Of a stretch of 64,000 nucleotides of DNA, positions 1-7,787 are shown piece by piece. Source of the DNA: Pelagibacterium lentulum (GTDB lineage Bacteria > Pseudomonadota > Alphaproteobacteria > Rhizobiales > Devosiaceae); NCBI RefSeq assembly GCF_003992625.1, contig NZ_RZMW01000042.1:55341-119340 (forward strand), in the 5' to 3' direction. The position numbers and the translations under genes were made by a program. Numbering within the stretch: the stretch's first letter is position 1; the number at the start of each line of letters is the position of its first letter. The notes under the pieces are model-generated. The model worked only from the letters and a program-made list of their open reading frames with translations, was not told the DNA's origin and did not search any database.

Positions 1-90
1 TGAAGCCTCTCAGGCTCGCACACGGAGGAACGGAGTGACGACCCCGGCGCACTTTTGTGCCGCGCCGTCGCAGGCGCTACGATGGGCATA

Positions 91-131
91 GCGACGAGCG
101 TCATGCCCGCAGTGGTGCGCGCCGTGAGACA
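91..131. repeat. Dispersed intergenic repeat, copy A
   Basis: On the minus strand this reads GTCTCACGGC GCGCACCACT followed by GCGGGCATGA CGCTCGTCGC. The same 40-mer recurs at 51726-51765 with two mismatches (38/40). Confidence 0.85.
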
Positions 132-250
132 GAACAAGCTCGCGTGGTGACTTGGGAATTGCCCGTATTGGACGAACCGTAGGTGAGGACCTCGCGCGAC
201 GTTTCGCGCGCCCAGCCGGAGGGCCAGCGCAGCGCATAGGCGCGGTCCTA

Positions 251-290
251 GCGCCGTCATGCGCGAAGCGGTGCGGCCCGTGAGGCAAAG
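251..290. repeat. Dispersed intergenic repeat, copy B (degenerate)
   Basis: Shares the core GCGGTGCG..CCGTGAGGCAAA and the GTCATGC motif with the copy at 91-131, in the same orientation. Confidence 0.6.
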
Positions 291-314
291 AAAACCCGCG
301 TGAGGCAGATAAAC

Positions 315-345
315 AAGCGAAGCGGTACGCCCCGTGAGACAAAAA
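315..345. repeat. Dispersed intergenic repeat, copy C (degenerate)
   Basis: Carries GCGAAGCGGTACGCCCCGTG followed by AGACAAAA, matching the core of the copies at 91-131 and 251-290. A shorter fragment (GCGTGAGGCAGATAAACA) precedes it near 298. Confidence 0.6.
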
Positions 346-363
346 AATCCCCGCGAACCAAAA

Positions 364-1986
364 CTAATGCCGCAGGCCCGGCGCCTCCTGCCCGGTGCTT
401 TGCACATAGTCCTTATACCCGCCGCCAAAAGCGCGGATACCATCGGGACCGATTTCGAGAACGCGGTTGGAAAGCTCGGAAAGGAAATGCCGGTCGTGGC
501 TGACAAACAGCATCGTGCCTTCGTAATTGGCCAAGGCCTCGATCAGCATTTCCTTGGTCGCGATGTCGAGATGGTTGGTGGGCTCGTCCAGCACGAGGAA
601 ATTGGGGGGATCGAACAGCATCATGGCCATGACCAGCCGCGCCTTTTCCCCGCCCGAAAGCACCCGGCACTTCTTTTCGATCTCATCGCCGGGAAACCCG
701 AAACACCCGGCAAGCGCTCGCAGCGAGGCTTGTCCTGCCTGCGGGAATTCAGATTGCAGCATGTCAAAGACCGACAAATCCCCGTCCAGCCGGTCCATGG
801 CATGCTGGGCGAAATAGGCCATCTTGACGCTGGGGCCGCGCGCAACGCTGCCCGTATCGGGCTCGGCGGCCCCCGTCACCAGCTTGAGGAGCGTTGATTT
901 GCCAGCCCCGTTCACCCCCATGATCGCCCAGCGCTCTTTGCGGCGCACATGGAAATCGAGCCCGTCATAAATGACCTTCTCGCCATACGCCTTTGAAATA
1001 TCCTTGAGCACCGCCACATCCTCGCCCGAACGCGGCGCAGGCCGGAACTCGAACACGACCCGCTGGGCGCGCTTGGGCGGCTCAACCCGGTCGATCTTAT
1101 CGAGCTTTTTCACCCGGCTCTGCACTTGCGCCGCATGAGACGCACGCGCCTTGAACCGCTCGATGAACTGGATTTCCTTGGCCAGCATGGCCTGCTGGCG
1201 CTCGAACTGGGCCTGCTGGTTCTTGTCGGCAATAGCGCGTTGTGCCTGATAGAACTCGTAATCGCCGCTATAGGAGGTGAGACTGCCCGCATCGATCTCG
1301 ATGATCTTGTTGACCACGCGATTCATGAAGGCCCGGTCGTGCGAAGTCATCAGCAATGCGCCGGAGAAATTTTTCAGAAAATCTTCGAGCCAGATCAGGC
1401 TTTCAAGATCGAGGTGGTTCGAAGGCTCGTCAAGCAGCAGAACGTCCGGGCGGGCGAGCAGGATTTTTGCCAGCGCCACGCGCATCTTCCAGCCGCCCGA
1501 CAACGCGCCCACATCGCCATCCATCATGGCTTGGCTAAATCCCAGCCCGTCCAGCACTTCGCGCGACCGGCCATCCAGCGCATAGCCATCGAGTTCCTCG
1601 AACTGCTCAGTCACCTCGCCATAACGCGCGATGATCGCGTCCATCTCGTCAGCCTTGTCGGGATCGCCCATATCGGCTTCGAGTTGCCGCATCTCGGCGA
1701 TAAGCGCGGCAACCGGTCCGGCTCCGTCCATCACCTCGGCAACCACCGACCGCCCGGCCATTTCGCCCACATCCTGGGAGAAATAGCCGATCGTCGTGCC
1801 CCTATCGACACTGACCTGGCCCTCGTCGGGCGCTTCCTCACCGGTAATCATGCGGAAAAGCGTCGTCTTGCCTGCGCCATTGGGTCCGACAAGGCCGATC
1901 TTTTCGCCCTTCTGGAGCGCCGCCGAGGCCTCGATGAAGACGATCTGCCTGCCGTTCTGTTTGCCGATATTTTCCAGCCGGATCAT
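364..1986 (-). CDS. ABC-F family ATPase (translation-associated, YbiT/Uup-like)
   Basis: Soluble twin-ABC protein of 540 residues with no membrane domain. ABC-F proteins act on the ribosome and relieve stalled translation; the exact subfamily is not settled here. Both nucleotide-binding domains are complete: Walker A GPNGAGKTT near residue 35 and GVNGAGKST near 345, two LSGG signatures, and two LLDEPSNHLD/VLDEPTNHLD Walker B motifs, with a charged linker between them. I chose the ATG at 1986, which gives the usual MIRLENIGK start; an in-frame GTG at 2004 would add six residues. It stands alone on the minus strand and runs into the repeat cluster at the window edge. Confidence 0.93.
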   Translation of the reverse strand: MIRLENIGKQNGRQIVFIEASAALQKGEKIGLVGPNGAGKTTLFRMITGEEAPDEGQVSVDRGTTIGYFSQDVGEMAGRSVVAEVMDGAGPVAALIAEMRQLEADMGDPDKADEMDAIIARYGEVTEQFEELDGYALDGRSREVLDGLGFSQAMMDGDVGALSGGWKMRVALAKILLARPDVLLLDEPSNHLDLESLIWLEDFLKNFSGALLMTSHDRAFMNRVVNKIIEIDAGSLTSYSGDYEFYQAQRAIADKNQQAQFERQQAMLAKEIQFIERFKARASHAAQVQSRVKKLDKIDRVEPPKRAQRVVFEFRPAPRSGEDVAVLKDISKAYGEKVIYDGLDFHVRRKERWAIMGVNGAGKSTLLKLVTGAAEPDTGSVARGPSVKMAYFAQHAMDRLDGDLSVFDMLQSEFPQAGQASLRALAGCFGFPGDEIEKKCRVLSGGEKARLVMAMMLFDPPNFLVLDEPTNHLDIATKEMLIEALANYEGTMLFVSHDRHFLSELSNRVLEIGPDGIRAFGGGYKDYVQSTGQEAPGLRH

Positions 1987-2094
1987 GAAAGCGCTGCCCT
2001 GCACAATTTAAAAGCCGCCCCACTGCGGAGCGGCCGGAACGTAATGTCAGCCGTAAATCATTTCAGCGCGGCAAGTGCAACAGGGCAAACGCGC

Positions 2095-2125
2095 AAAAAA
2101 AGAGGCGCCCCATTTGGAGCGCCTC
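2095..2125 (-). terminator. Rho-independent terminator after the small lipoprotein gene
   Basis: Minus-strand RNA forms GAGGCGCTCC-AAAT-GGGGCGCCTC (10 bp with one G-U pair) followed by seven U residues. It lies 12 nt past the stop codon at 2137. Confidence 0.9.
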
Positions 2126-2136
2126 GATTGACCACC

Positions 2137-2259
2137 TTAAAGCGGTGCCGACATCATCGGATCTGCCGGCGGAACACCGCCATCTTCCGGGGGAGGCATG
2201 TCGCAAGCTGCAAGCGCCATGAGGACCGGAAAAGCAAAAAGCACAAGAATCTTCTTCAT
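2137..2259 (-). CDS. Tiny putative lipoprotein (40 aa)
   Basis: A 40-codon gene with an AAGGAG Shine-Dalgarno 9 nt before its ATG and its own terminator. The protein begins MKKILVLFAF and has a classic lipobox, LAAC, at residues 16-19. After lipidation only about 22 residues remain, rich in Pro and acidic residues and ending in PPADPMMSAPL. That tail nearly repeats the PAPADPMMTAP segment of the DUF4168-type protein encoded immediately upstream, so the two may have arisen by duplication or share a partner. Entericidin-like size is noted but no entericidin motif is recognised. Function unknown. Confidence 0.8.
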   Translation of the reverse strand: MKKILVLFAFPVLMALAACDMPPPEDGGVPPADPMMSAPL

Positions 2260-2319
2260 CGAAATGATCTCCTTTATTTCTTGTCACAAACAAACTGCCA
2301 GACCGTCAAAGCCGGGCGA

Positions 2320-2727
2320 TCACTGGAGCTGTGCATCTATATAAGTCTGAACCTGCCCTCCGAGTTCCGGATCTGTCTGGGCGGCGGTGAAAATCATATT
2401 GTATTCTTCCACTGTCAGGCCGTCAGTGGCTTCCACAACTTCTGTCATTTCCATCTGGGCCTGCATTTGCAGTTCCATCAGCTCTTCATCGTTTTGAGCT
2501 GCCTGCATCTGCTGGTCATATTCCATGCCGATCTCATTGACCTGCACATAGGCAACGGCAAAAGCCTGCAATTGCGAATCGGAAAAATCCATCATAGGCG
2601 CGGTCATCATCGGATCTGCCGGCGCAGGCGGCGGTGCGGTATTTTCCTGAGCGAGAGCAACAAGGCTGCCGCTTGCCAAAAGCGCTGTACCAGCAAGGAG
2701 CGAAAGTGCTGTGCGTCGAAGTGTCAT
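2320..2727 (-). CDS. Secreted DUF4168-type protein
   Basis: 135-residue exported protein of unknown function. Residues 1-27 form a Sec signal peptide (MTLRRTALSLLAGTALLASG, with cleavage after ALA near residue 26). A short Pro-rich linker follows, with PAPADPMMTAP, and then a helical domain beginning FSDSQLQAFAVAYVQVNEI, which has the look of DUF4168. The middle is Gln/Met/Glu-rich (residues 65-95). I chose ATG 2727, preceded by AAGGAA at 6 nt; the open frame extends further upstream without support. The downstream lipoprotein gene at 2259 shares the ADPMM-AP segment. Confidence 0.7.
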   Translation of the reverse strand: MTLRRTALSLLAGTALLASGSLVALAQENTAPPPAPADPMMTAPMMDFSDSQLQAFAVAYVQVNEIGMEYDQQMQAAQNDEELMELQMQAQMEMTEVVEATDGLTVEEYNMIFTAAQTDPELGGQVQTYIDAQLQ

Positions 2728-3046
2728 TTGGGTTCCTTTTCCAAGAACGGGTTGGGAACGCCTCGCGGAGACGAACATTTTCTGGAGCTTTTTAACTGTG
2801 CCCAGCGGCTCAGCTGACGCCGCCCTGCACAAATTTGTTAATCCAGAGCCTTGAATTTTGTTCCATCGCCCAGTGCGTTTCCGCAAAGAACTTTAAAAAT
2901 TCAAAGTCGATCCAATCTCATTTCAGAATATGTCGAGATTTTGACATAAACAAAACATCCTGGATCACGCCAGAATGTGGTTTTTATTAGAACTTTTGAC
3001 CTTAGATTATTGCGGAAGTGCGAAAACAATATTTTTCATCACAGGA

Positions 3047-3067
3047 TTGTGAATAATTGTCTCACAA
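3047..3067. promoter_or_regulatory. Inverted repeat TTGTGA-N9-TCACAA
   Basis: Perfect 6-nt arms spaced by 9 nt, about 105 bp upstream of the stronger palindrome at 3172-3192, which uses the same hexamers. Candidate secondary operator for the benE-like gene. Confidence 0.35.
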
Positions 3068-3151
3068 ACAATACATATAGATGATTTTTCTAATCATATA
3101 CTTACCAGGTGCAATGGGCTTTTTTTCGCCGCCAGCGTTCTGGGAACCCGG

Positions 3152-3180
3152 TTGACACTTACATTCGCCCCCGGTCACAA
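3152..3180 (+). promoter_or_regulatory. Candidate promoter of the benE-like gene
   Basis: A consensus -35 TTGACA at 3152-3157 is followed after 17 nt by a weak -10 position (TCACAA, 3175-3180) that falls inside the palindrome at 3172-3192. The poor -10 makes this tentative. Confidence 0.35.
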
Positions 3181-3192
3181 CCTTTGTGACCG
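3172..3192. promoter_or_regulatory. Perfect 21-bp palindrome, candidate operator
   Basis: Arms CGGTCACAA and TTGTGACCG (9 nt, perfect) flank the spacer CCT. It overlaps the predicted -10 and +1 of the benE-like gene, the position of a classic repressor site. It also covers an alternative GTG start at 3186, which argues for translation from ATG 3216. Confidence 0.6.
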
Positions 3193-3215
3193 AATTTTCA
3201 AGCGATTGCGCCGAA

Positions 3216-4421
3216 ATGCCCTTGCCCGATTCACCGAAAGCCACGCTCATTCAGCCGATTTTTGCAGGGATCCTTGCCGCAATTGTTGGCTTTGCCTCCT
3301 CATTTGCCATCGTGCTGCAAGGCTTTGCCGCAGTGGGGGCAACGCCGGAACAGGCAGCATCGGGACTTTTCGCCCTTACGTTTGCTATGGGAGCGCTTGG
3401 CATCGCCTTGAGCCTTTTGACACGAATGCCGATTGCCATAGCGTGGTCGACCCCCGGTGCTGCGCTCCTGATTTCAACTGGTGCGATCGAGGGCGGTTTT
3501 CCCGTTGCTGTTGGAGCCTTTATGATTGCCGGCATACTGGTCGTCGTCGCCGGATTGTGGCGGCCTTTCGGGCGAGCCGTTGCCGCTATTCCCATGCCAC
3601 TTGCAGGCGCAATGCTGGCCGGTGTGCTGTTCAACCTTTGCCTGGCGCCTGTGCGTGCAATGGGAGAATTGCCGTTATTGGCCCTGCCAATCGTATTATC
3701 ATGGGCGCTTGCCTTAAGGTTTGCCAGAGTTTGGGCCGTCCCGATCGCGGTCATGGTCACGGCAATTTGCGTTTTCATCGCGACACCCCTTCCTCAGGGC
3801 GCCTTGGGCAATATCTGGCCGCAACCGATATGGGTTATCCCCGCATTCAGTTTCGATGCAATGATCGGAATAGCTGTCCCGCTCTTTATCGTAACTATGG
3901 CATCGCAAAACATACCTGGCCTCGCCGTTCTGCGCACGAACGGCTACAATCCAGATCTGCGACCGATTTTCGTGTCGACTGGCGCACTGAGCGGCGCAAT
4001 TGCCTTTCTCGGTGGCCAGATGATCAACCTTGCGGCGATCACCGCTGCACTCTGCGCCGGGCCCGAGGCACACCCAGATACGAAGAAGCGCTATATCGCA
4101 GCGGTAGCAGGCGGGCTCTTTTATATTGCCCTCGCCCTGTGCGCTGGTCTTGCCGCGGCATTTGTCGCTGCCGCGCCGCCAATTCTCATCGAAGCTGTTG
4201 CCGGACTGGCATTGATGAGCAGCCTCGCAGGCGCATTGATGGGCGCGATGGCAGATGAGGATAACCGAATACCGGCAATCGTGACCTTTGTGACCGCGGC
4301 ATCCGGCGTCACGGTGCTTGGCATTGGCGCAGCCTTTTGGGGACTGATTGCAGGAGGGGTTCTGATGCTTATCATGCAAAAGCGGCGCCCCGATACCGGG
4401 ACGCCGCTTGCCAAATCATAA
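3216..4421 (+). CDS. benE: BenE family transporter (benzoate/H+ symporter-like)
   Basis: Integral membrane protein of 401 residues with about 11-12 hydrophobic segments, a full-length member of the benzoate:H+ symporter family. Family landmarks include LQGFAAVGATPEQA near residue 40, MPIAIAWSTPGAALL near 80, and NIPGLAVLRTNGY near 235. Many BenE homologues lie outside benzoate operons, and no aromatic catabolism gene is nearby, so the substrate is open. I chose ATG 3216; GTG 3186 lies inside the operator-like palindrome. Neither start has a good Shine-Dalgarno. The 3' end holds a hairpin that serves the convergent gene. Confidence 0.85.
   Translation: MPLPDSPKATLIQPIFAGILAAIVGFASSFAIVLQGFAAVGATPEQAASGLFALTFAMGALGIALSLLTRMPIAIAWSTPGAALLISTGAIEGGFPVAVGAFMIAGILVVVAGLWRPFGRAVAAIPMPLAGAMLAGVLFNLCLAPVRAMGELPLLALPIVLSWALALRFARVWAVPIAVMVTAICVFIATPLPQGALGNIWPQPIWVIPAFSFDAMIGIAVPLFIVTMASQNIPGLAVLRTNGYNPDLRPIFVSTGALSGAIAFLGGQMINLAAITAALCAGPEAHPDTKKRYIAAVAGGLFYIALALCAGLAAAFVAAAPPILIEAVAGLALMSSLAGALMGAMADEDNRIPAIVTFVTAASGVTVLGIGAAFWGLIAGGVLMLIMQKRRPDTGTPLAKS
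4380..4412 (-). terminator. Terminator for the outer-membrane protein gene, inside benE coding sequence
   Basis: Minus-strand RNA folds with arms AAGCGGCG and CGCCGCTT plus an inner CCCGG/CCGGG stem and then UUUUGC. It lies 24 nt past the stop of the convergent gene at 4436 and is formed by the last codons of the benE-like gene. Confidence 0.6.
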
Positions 4422-4435
4422 TACCGGCAATGTGC

Positions 4436-5191
4436 CTAATTGAAGCGATACCGCAACGTGGCTCGCACTTCATGGATCAGCGCATGATCGATGGAATAGT
4501 TATGCGGTGCGCTCGTGTTCTCAATTTTGTTAATATAAAGACCACGATAGCCGAGATCGGCAACAACCGAGCCGAAGTCATATCCGACACCGGCCATACC
4601 TGCTGCAGCGAAACTGGTGTTGGAGCCTCTAGGTCCCGTTACGCCGCCGGGCTCGCTAGTGTCCATATCGTTGAAGGCAACACCCGCGCCAACACCGAGA
4701 TACCCGAACATGCCACCAGCAGCAGAAAGGCCAAGGTCACCGAGTCCGAAATCGTAATAGGCATTGGCCAACGCAATGGTAGAGCGCAGGTTAAGGGAGT
4801 AGTCGCCGGCAGCCCACGTTGCTCCGGCGTTAGGTACATTGATCGCCATGCCTCGGTTTTGCAGGTAGTCAACGGTTACGTCAAAACGAAAGCCATCACC
4901 GGTTTCATAACCCGCGCCAACACCGGCGCTGTAGCCATAGCCAAATTCATTGACGGGAAATGGGGCTGGATCAAAATCAGGATGGTTAACCTCTTTGGCC
5001 CAACCCAGATTGCCGCCGACCGAGCCGCGCAGATAGAACGACCCCTTCAGCCCATAATCGACGTCCGGCACGTAGGGCGGAACATAGTCCTTATAGACCG
5101 GATAATTATATTGGATTGGATCCGCGGCTAGAGCCGAACCGGCAAACACCGCCGCTAGGCCAAAGACGGAACATGCGACCAGTTTGCGCAT
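4436..5191 (-). CDS. Outer-membrane beta-barrel protein (Omp25/RopB-like)
   Basis: 251-residue precursor: a signal peptide (MRKLVACSVFGLAAVFAG, cleaved after ALA near residue 22), a Tyr/Pro-rich N-terminus, then alternating amphipathic strands with many Gly/Tyr residues, ending in ATLRYRFN with the C-terminal Phe-x position typical of OMPs recognised by BamA. It resembles the small porin-like Omp25/RopB proteins of Rhizobiales. ATG 5191 has AGGGG 8 nt upstream; an upstream in-frame GTG at 5200 is less likely. No operon partner; it converges on the benE-like gene with only 14 nt between them. Confidence 0.8.
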   Translation of the reverse strand: MRKLVACSVFGLAAVFAGSALAADPIQYNYPVYKDYVPPYVPDVDYGLKGSFYLRGSVGGNLGWAKEVNHPDFDPAPFPVNEFGYGYSAGVGAGYETGDGFRFDVTVDYLQNRGMAINVPNAGATWAAGDYSLNLRSTIALANAYYDFGLGDLGLSAAGGMFGYLGVGAGVAFNDMDTSEPGGVTGPRGSNTSFAAAGMAGVGYDFGSVVADLGYRGLYINKIENTSAPHNYSIDHALIHEVRATLRYRFN

Positions 5192-5375
5192 AAAAAACAC
5201 CCCTGCACAGATCGAAGTAATTCAACTGCGCAGAAACATAGTTCAATTTTCTTAAAGCGCGATTAACCGTAGTTTTTAAGCATGAGGAAGAGAAAGTTGT
5301 CAGAAAAATGGGGTGGATGCTTATGCAGCACCGCCCCATATCTTAATCAAATATGAAAAAAGACAACAATCGGCG

Positions 5376-6719
5376 TCAGGCTACCTTGCCGATGGCCGTT
5401 GCGATTTCCTGCACCACCTGGTTGACCAGAACGGCATCATCGCCTTCGCCCATCACCCGAATGACCGGCTCGGTGCCGGATTCGCGAATGACCAGACGCC
5501 CGGCTTTGCCCAGCCGCAATTCGGAATCGGCGATCAGTTGCTTGATCACCTTGTCCTCGAGCGGCTTGCCGCGTTGATAGCGAACATTGTGCAGCAGTTG
5601 CGGAACCGGCTCGAACTTGTGGCACACTTCGGAAACCGGACGTCCCTCCTGCTTGACCACGGAAAGCAATTGCAGGGCGGCAACCAGACCATCGCCGGTC
5701 GTTGTATAATCGGAAAGGATGATATGGCCGGATTGCTCGCCGCCGACATTGAACCCTTTGCTGCGCATGGCTTCGAGTACGTAGCGATCGCCAACACCGG
5801 TCCGTTCCAATTTCAGCCCGAGCGTTTCAATATAGCGCTGCAACCCAAGGTTGGACATGATGGTTGCAACAATGCCATTGCCGCGCAGCGTGCCCCGGCT
5901 GTGCCAGGCATTGGCGATAACCGCCATCAGTTGGTCCCCGTCGACCTTCTCGCCTTTCTCGTCGACGATAAGAACGCGATCGGCATCGCCATCGAGGGCA
6001 ATGCCGATATCGGCGCGCGTTTCCTTGACCTTATCGATCAGTGCCTGCGGTGCTGTCGAGCCGCAATCGAGATTGATGTTGAAACCGTCGGGCGCAACAG
6101 CAATCGGGATGACCTCGGCGCCCAACTCCCACAGCACTTCCGGTGCTGTCTTGTAGGCTGCCCCATTTGCACAATCGACGACCACACGCAGCCCGGTAAA
6201 GTCTATATCGCGCGACAGGGTGCGTTTTACATATTCGACATAGCGTGTCCGCGCTTCGTCGATGCGCTTGGCACGACCGATTTTCTCGCCCTGCGAAAGC
6301 CGCGAGGTCAGATCGGAATCGATGAGCTTTTCAATTTCCTGCTCGAAACTGTCCGACAGCTTATAGCCATCGGGCCGGAACAGCTTGATGCCATTGTCGT
6401 CGAACGGATTATGCGAAGCCGAGATCATCACCCCGATATCGGCGCGCAAGGAGCGCGTCAGCATCGCGACAGCCGGTGTTGGCATCGGTCCAAGCAACAA
6501 CACTTCCATGCCCACCGCCGTAAAGCCTGCAGTCAAGGCATTCTCGATCATGTACCCTGAGCGACGCGTATCCTTGCCGATCACCACACGATGGGTATAG
6601 TCCCCGCGCCGGAATGCAAGGCCCGTGGCCATGCCGACTTTGAGCGCAAGATCCGGCGTGAGTTTCTTACCATTGGCGAGCCCCCGGATACCGTCGGTCC
6701 CAAAATACTTTCGTGCCAT
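5376..6719 (-). CDS. glmM: Phosphoglucosamine mutase
   Basis: Converts glucosamine-6-phosphate to glucosamine-1-phosphate, on the route to UDP-GlcNAc for peptidoglycan and LPS, in the cytoplasm. 447 residues, the usual length. It begins [13 protein letters not shown]. The phosphoserine loop [12 protein letters not shown] lies near residue 100, the Mg-binding DGDADR near 240, the sugar loop GGEQSGHII near 325, and the phosphate-binding [11 protein letters not shown] near the C-terminus. ATG 6719 gives the family start; the longer open frame is unsupported. It follows ftsH in many Rhizobiales, but here a methyltransferase and a chemoreceptor gene lie between. Confidence 0.97.
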   Translation of the reverse strand: MARKYFGTDGIRGLANGKKLTPDLALKVGMATGLAFRRGDYTHRVVIGKDTRRSGYMIENALTAGFTAVGMEVLLLGPMPTPAVAMLTRSLRADIGVMISASHNPFDDNGIKLFRPDGYKLSDSFEQEIEKLIDSDLTSRLSQGEKIGRAKRIDEARTRYVEYVKRTLSRDIDFTGLRVVVDCANGAAYKTAPEVLWELGAEVIPIAVAPDGFNINLDCGSTAPQALIDKVKETRADIGIALDGDADRVLIVDEKGEKVDGDQLMAVIANAWHSRGTLRGNGIVATIMSNLGLQRYIETLGLKLERTGVGDRYVLEAMRSKGFNVGGEQSGHIILSDYTTTGDGLVAALQLLSVVKQEGRPVSEVCHKFEPVPQLLHNVRYQRGKPLEDKVIKQLIADSELRLGKAGRLVIRESGTEPVIRVMGEGDDAVLVNQVVQEIATAIGKVA

Positions 6720-6839
6720 GCTTGTGTCGTGCCCTAGGTTAATTCTCGTGCGCACCGTGCGCCCCATTATAGGCATAAGCACGGCACAAAAAAAGTTTGT
6801 TGCCTTGAAGCGGTAAACTTCGGCAGCAAATCTTTTAAG

Positions 6840-7691
6840 CTAAATCCGCTCAAGTGTCAGAAAACGGTAGGTATTCACTCTGGCAAAGGCCTCAGGCGAG
6901 CGGTAGTCGGCCTTCAATCGCGCCACGATATTTTCGCGTTCATCTTTTGGCACGAAAAGTTTGTAGGCCTGTTTGGCGAACCAATAGAGAACCGGCCGCT
7001 TTGTTTGCAACAGGCCACGCACCTGCTCAATGGCCGGCGCTGCAAAGCCACGATAAAACTTCTGATCTATCGCCATCGATTGCGCAGCCGCTTCTGTAAC
7101 ATCGTGGTCTTCAACGATCCGGAAGCCGTAATCCGCGATCATTTCAGAAAATACGGAGAACCGATGCCCACCACCGGGCTGACGATCTCCCTGATAGCCA
7201 TCGGTCCGAAAGCAGTCGGCAATTACAATCCTGCCGCCCAAGCCCAGAATTGAATCGAGCTTTTTCAAAGCCACGTCGAGTTCCACATATTGAAAGCTCT
7301 CCGAAAACATGCAGACGTCATAGGGCCCGGTGCCCTCGAACGCTTCGAACTTGCATTCAAAGACTTGCCCGTTGTTGCCAAGTTTTTCCCGAGCGATTTC
7401 CGCCTGCAATACGCTGGGCGTCAACATATCGGCTTGATAGCCCTTGGACAAAAGAAGGCGCGCCATCTCGCCCGTACCCCCGCCAATATCGATTATCCGG
7501 CAAGGTGGTTGGGGCAGCAACGCCAGTAGCTTGTCGACATAGCGCTCCTGCGCCATGCGCAATTGCGGAATATTGGGATTCTCGCCCGGCTCCCATAATC
7601 CGTAGTGTAGCCAAGGACTATCGGCAAAAGTCTTGGCTACATAGACATAGACATCAAGACTTTCGGTTTTTGTATCGATCTTTTTCGCCAA
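6840..7691 (-). CDS. Class I SAM-dependent methyltransferase
   Basis: 283 residues with a Rossmann methyltransferase fold. Motif I IIDIGGGTGEMARLL is near residue 66, the acidic end of strand 2 follows (GYQADMLTPS), and motif IV-like PYDVCMFSESFQYVE is near 125. The substrate is unknown; the N-terminal YGLWEPGENP segment recalls small-molecule methyltransferases. The start is TTG at 7691, supported by GGGAG 8 nt upstream; there is no ATG near. It lies 120 nt upstream of glmM on the same strand and may be its own unit. Confidence 0.8.
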   Translation of the reverse strand: MAKKIDTKTESLDVYVYVAKTFADSPWLHYGLWEPGENPNIPQLRMAQERYVDKLLALLPQPPCRIIDIGGGTGEMARLLLSKGYQADMLTPSVLQAEIAREKLGNNGQVFECKFEAFEGTGPYDVCMFSESFQYVELDVALKKLDSILGLGGRIVIADCFRTDGYQGDRQPGGGHRFSVFSEMIADYGFRIVEDHDVTEAAAQSMAIDQKFYRGFAAPAIEQVRGLLQTKRPVLYWFAKQAYKLFVPKDERENIVARLKADYRSPEAFARVNTYRFLTLERI

Positions 7692-7787
7692 GCGTAGACT
7701 CCCGTTTGCAGGACCTGCCTAAGCAAGCAAACGTGCCAAAGCAAGGCAAACCGGAAAAACCTTCGTCAATGCAGTTCCTGGGCGCGA

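Larger units (their letters stand above)
1..363. other. Gene-free, repeat-rich stretch downstream of the ABC-F gene
   Basis: No convincing gene lies here. A 110-codon minus-strand frame crosses the stretch, but it is built from degenerate copies of one short repeat (its translation repeats Ser/Pro-His-Gly-x-His/Tyr) and has no ribosome-binding site. The DNA holds three main copies of the repeat (91-131, 251-290, 315-345), a partial copy near 297-314, and small GC-rich hairpins, for example GCGCGA-CGTT-TCGCGC near 194-211. I read it as a non-coding intergenic repeat cluster. Confidence 0.6.
2728..3215. other. Gene-free, AT-rich divergent regulatory region
   Basis: No gene is visible. This is the most AT-rich stretch of the region, between the minus-strand DUF4168 gene and the plus-strand benE-like gene. 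It must hold both promoters. The benE side carries two inverted repeats built from TTGTGA/TCACAA half-sites (3047-3067 and 3172-3192). Confidence 0.6.

Noticed and set aside
364-2004. Start of the ABC-F gene at GTG 2004
   Set aside because: ATG 1986 gives the family start MIRLENIGK and a better ribosome-binding site; the extra six residues have no support.
1126-2817. A 563-codon plus-strand open frame
   Set aside because: It lies antisense to the ABC-F gene and across the terminator and small lipoprotein gene; its composition (Cys/His-rich) is that of a mirror frame in GC-rich DNA.
3152-4258. A 368-codon plus-strand frame
   Set aside because: It overlaps the benE-like gene in another frame and is Cys/Arg-rich with no domain signal.
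5313-6560. A 415-codon plus-strand frame
   Set aside because: It is antisense to glmM, which is unmistakable.
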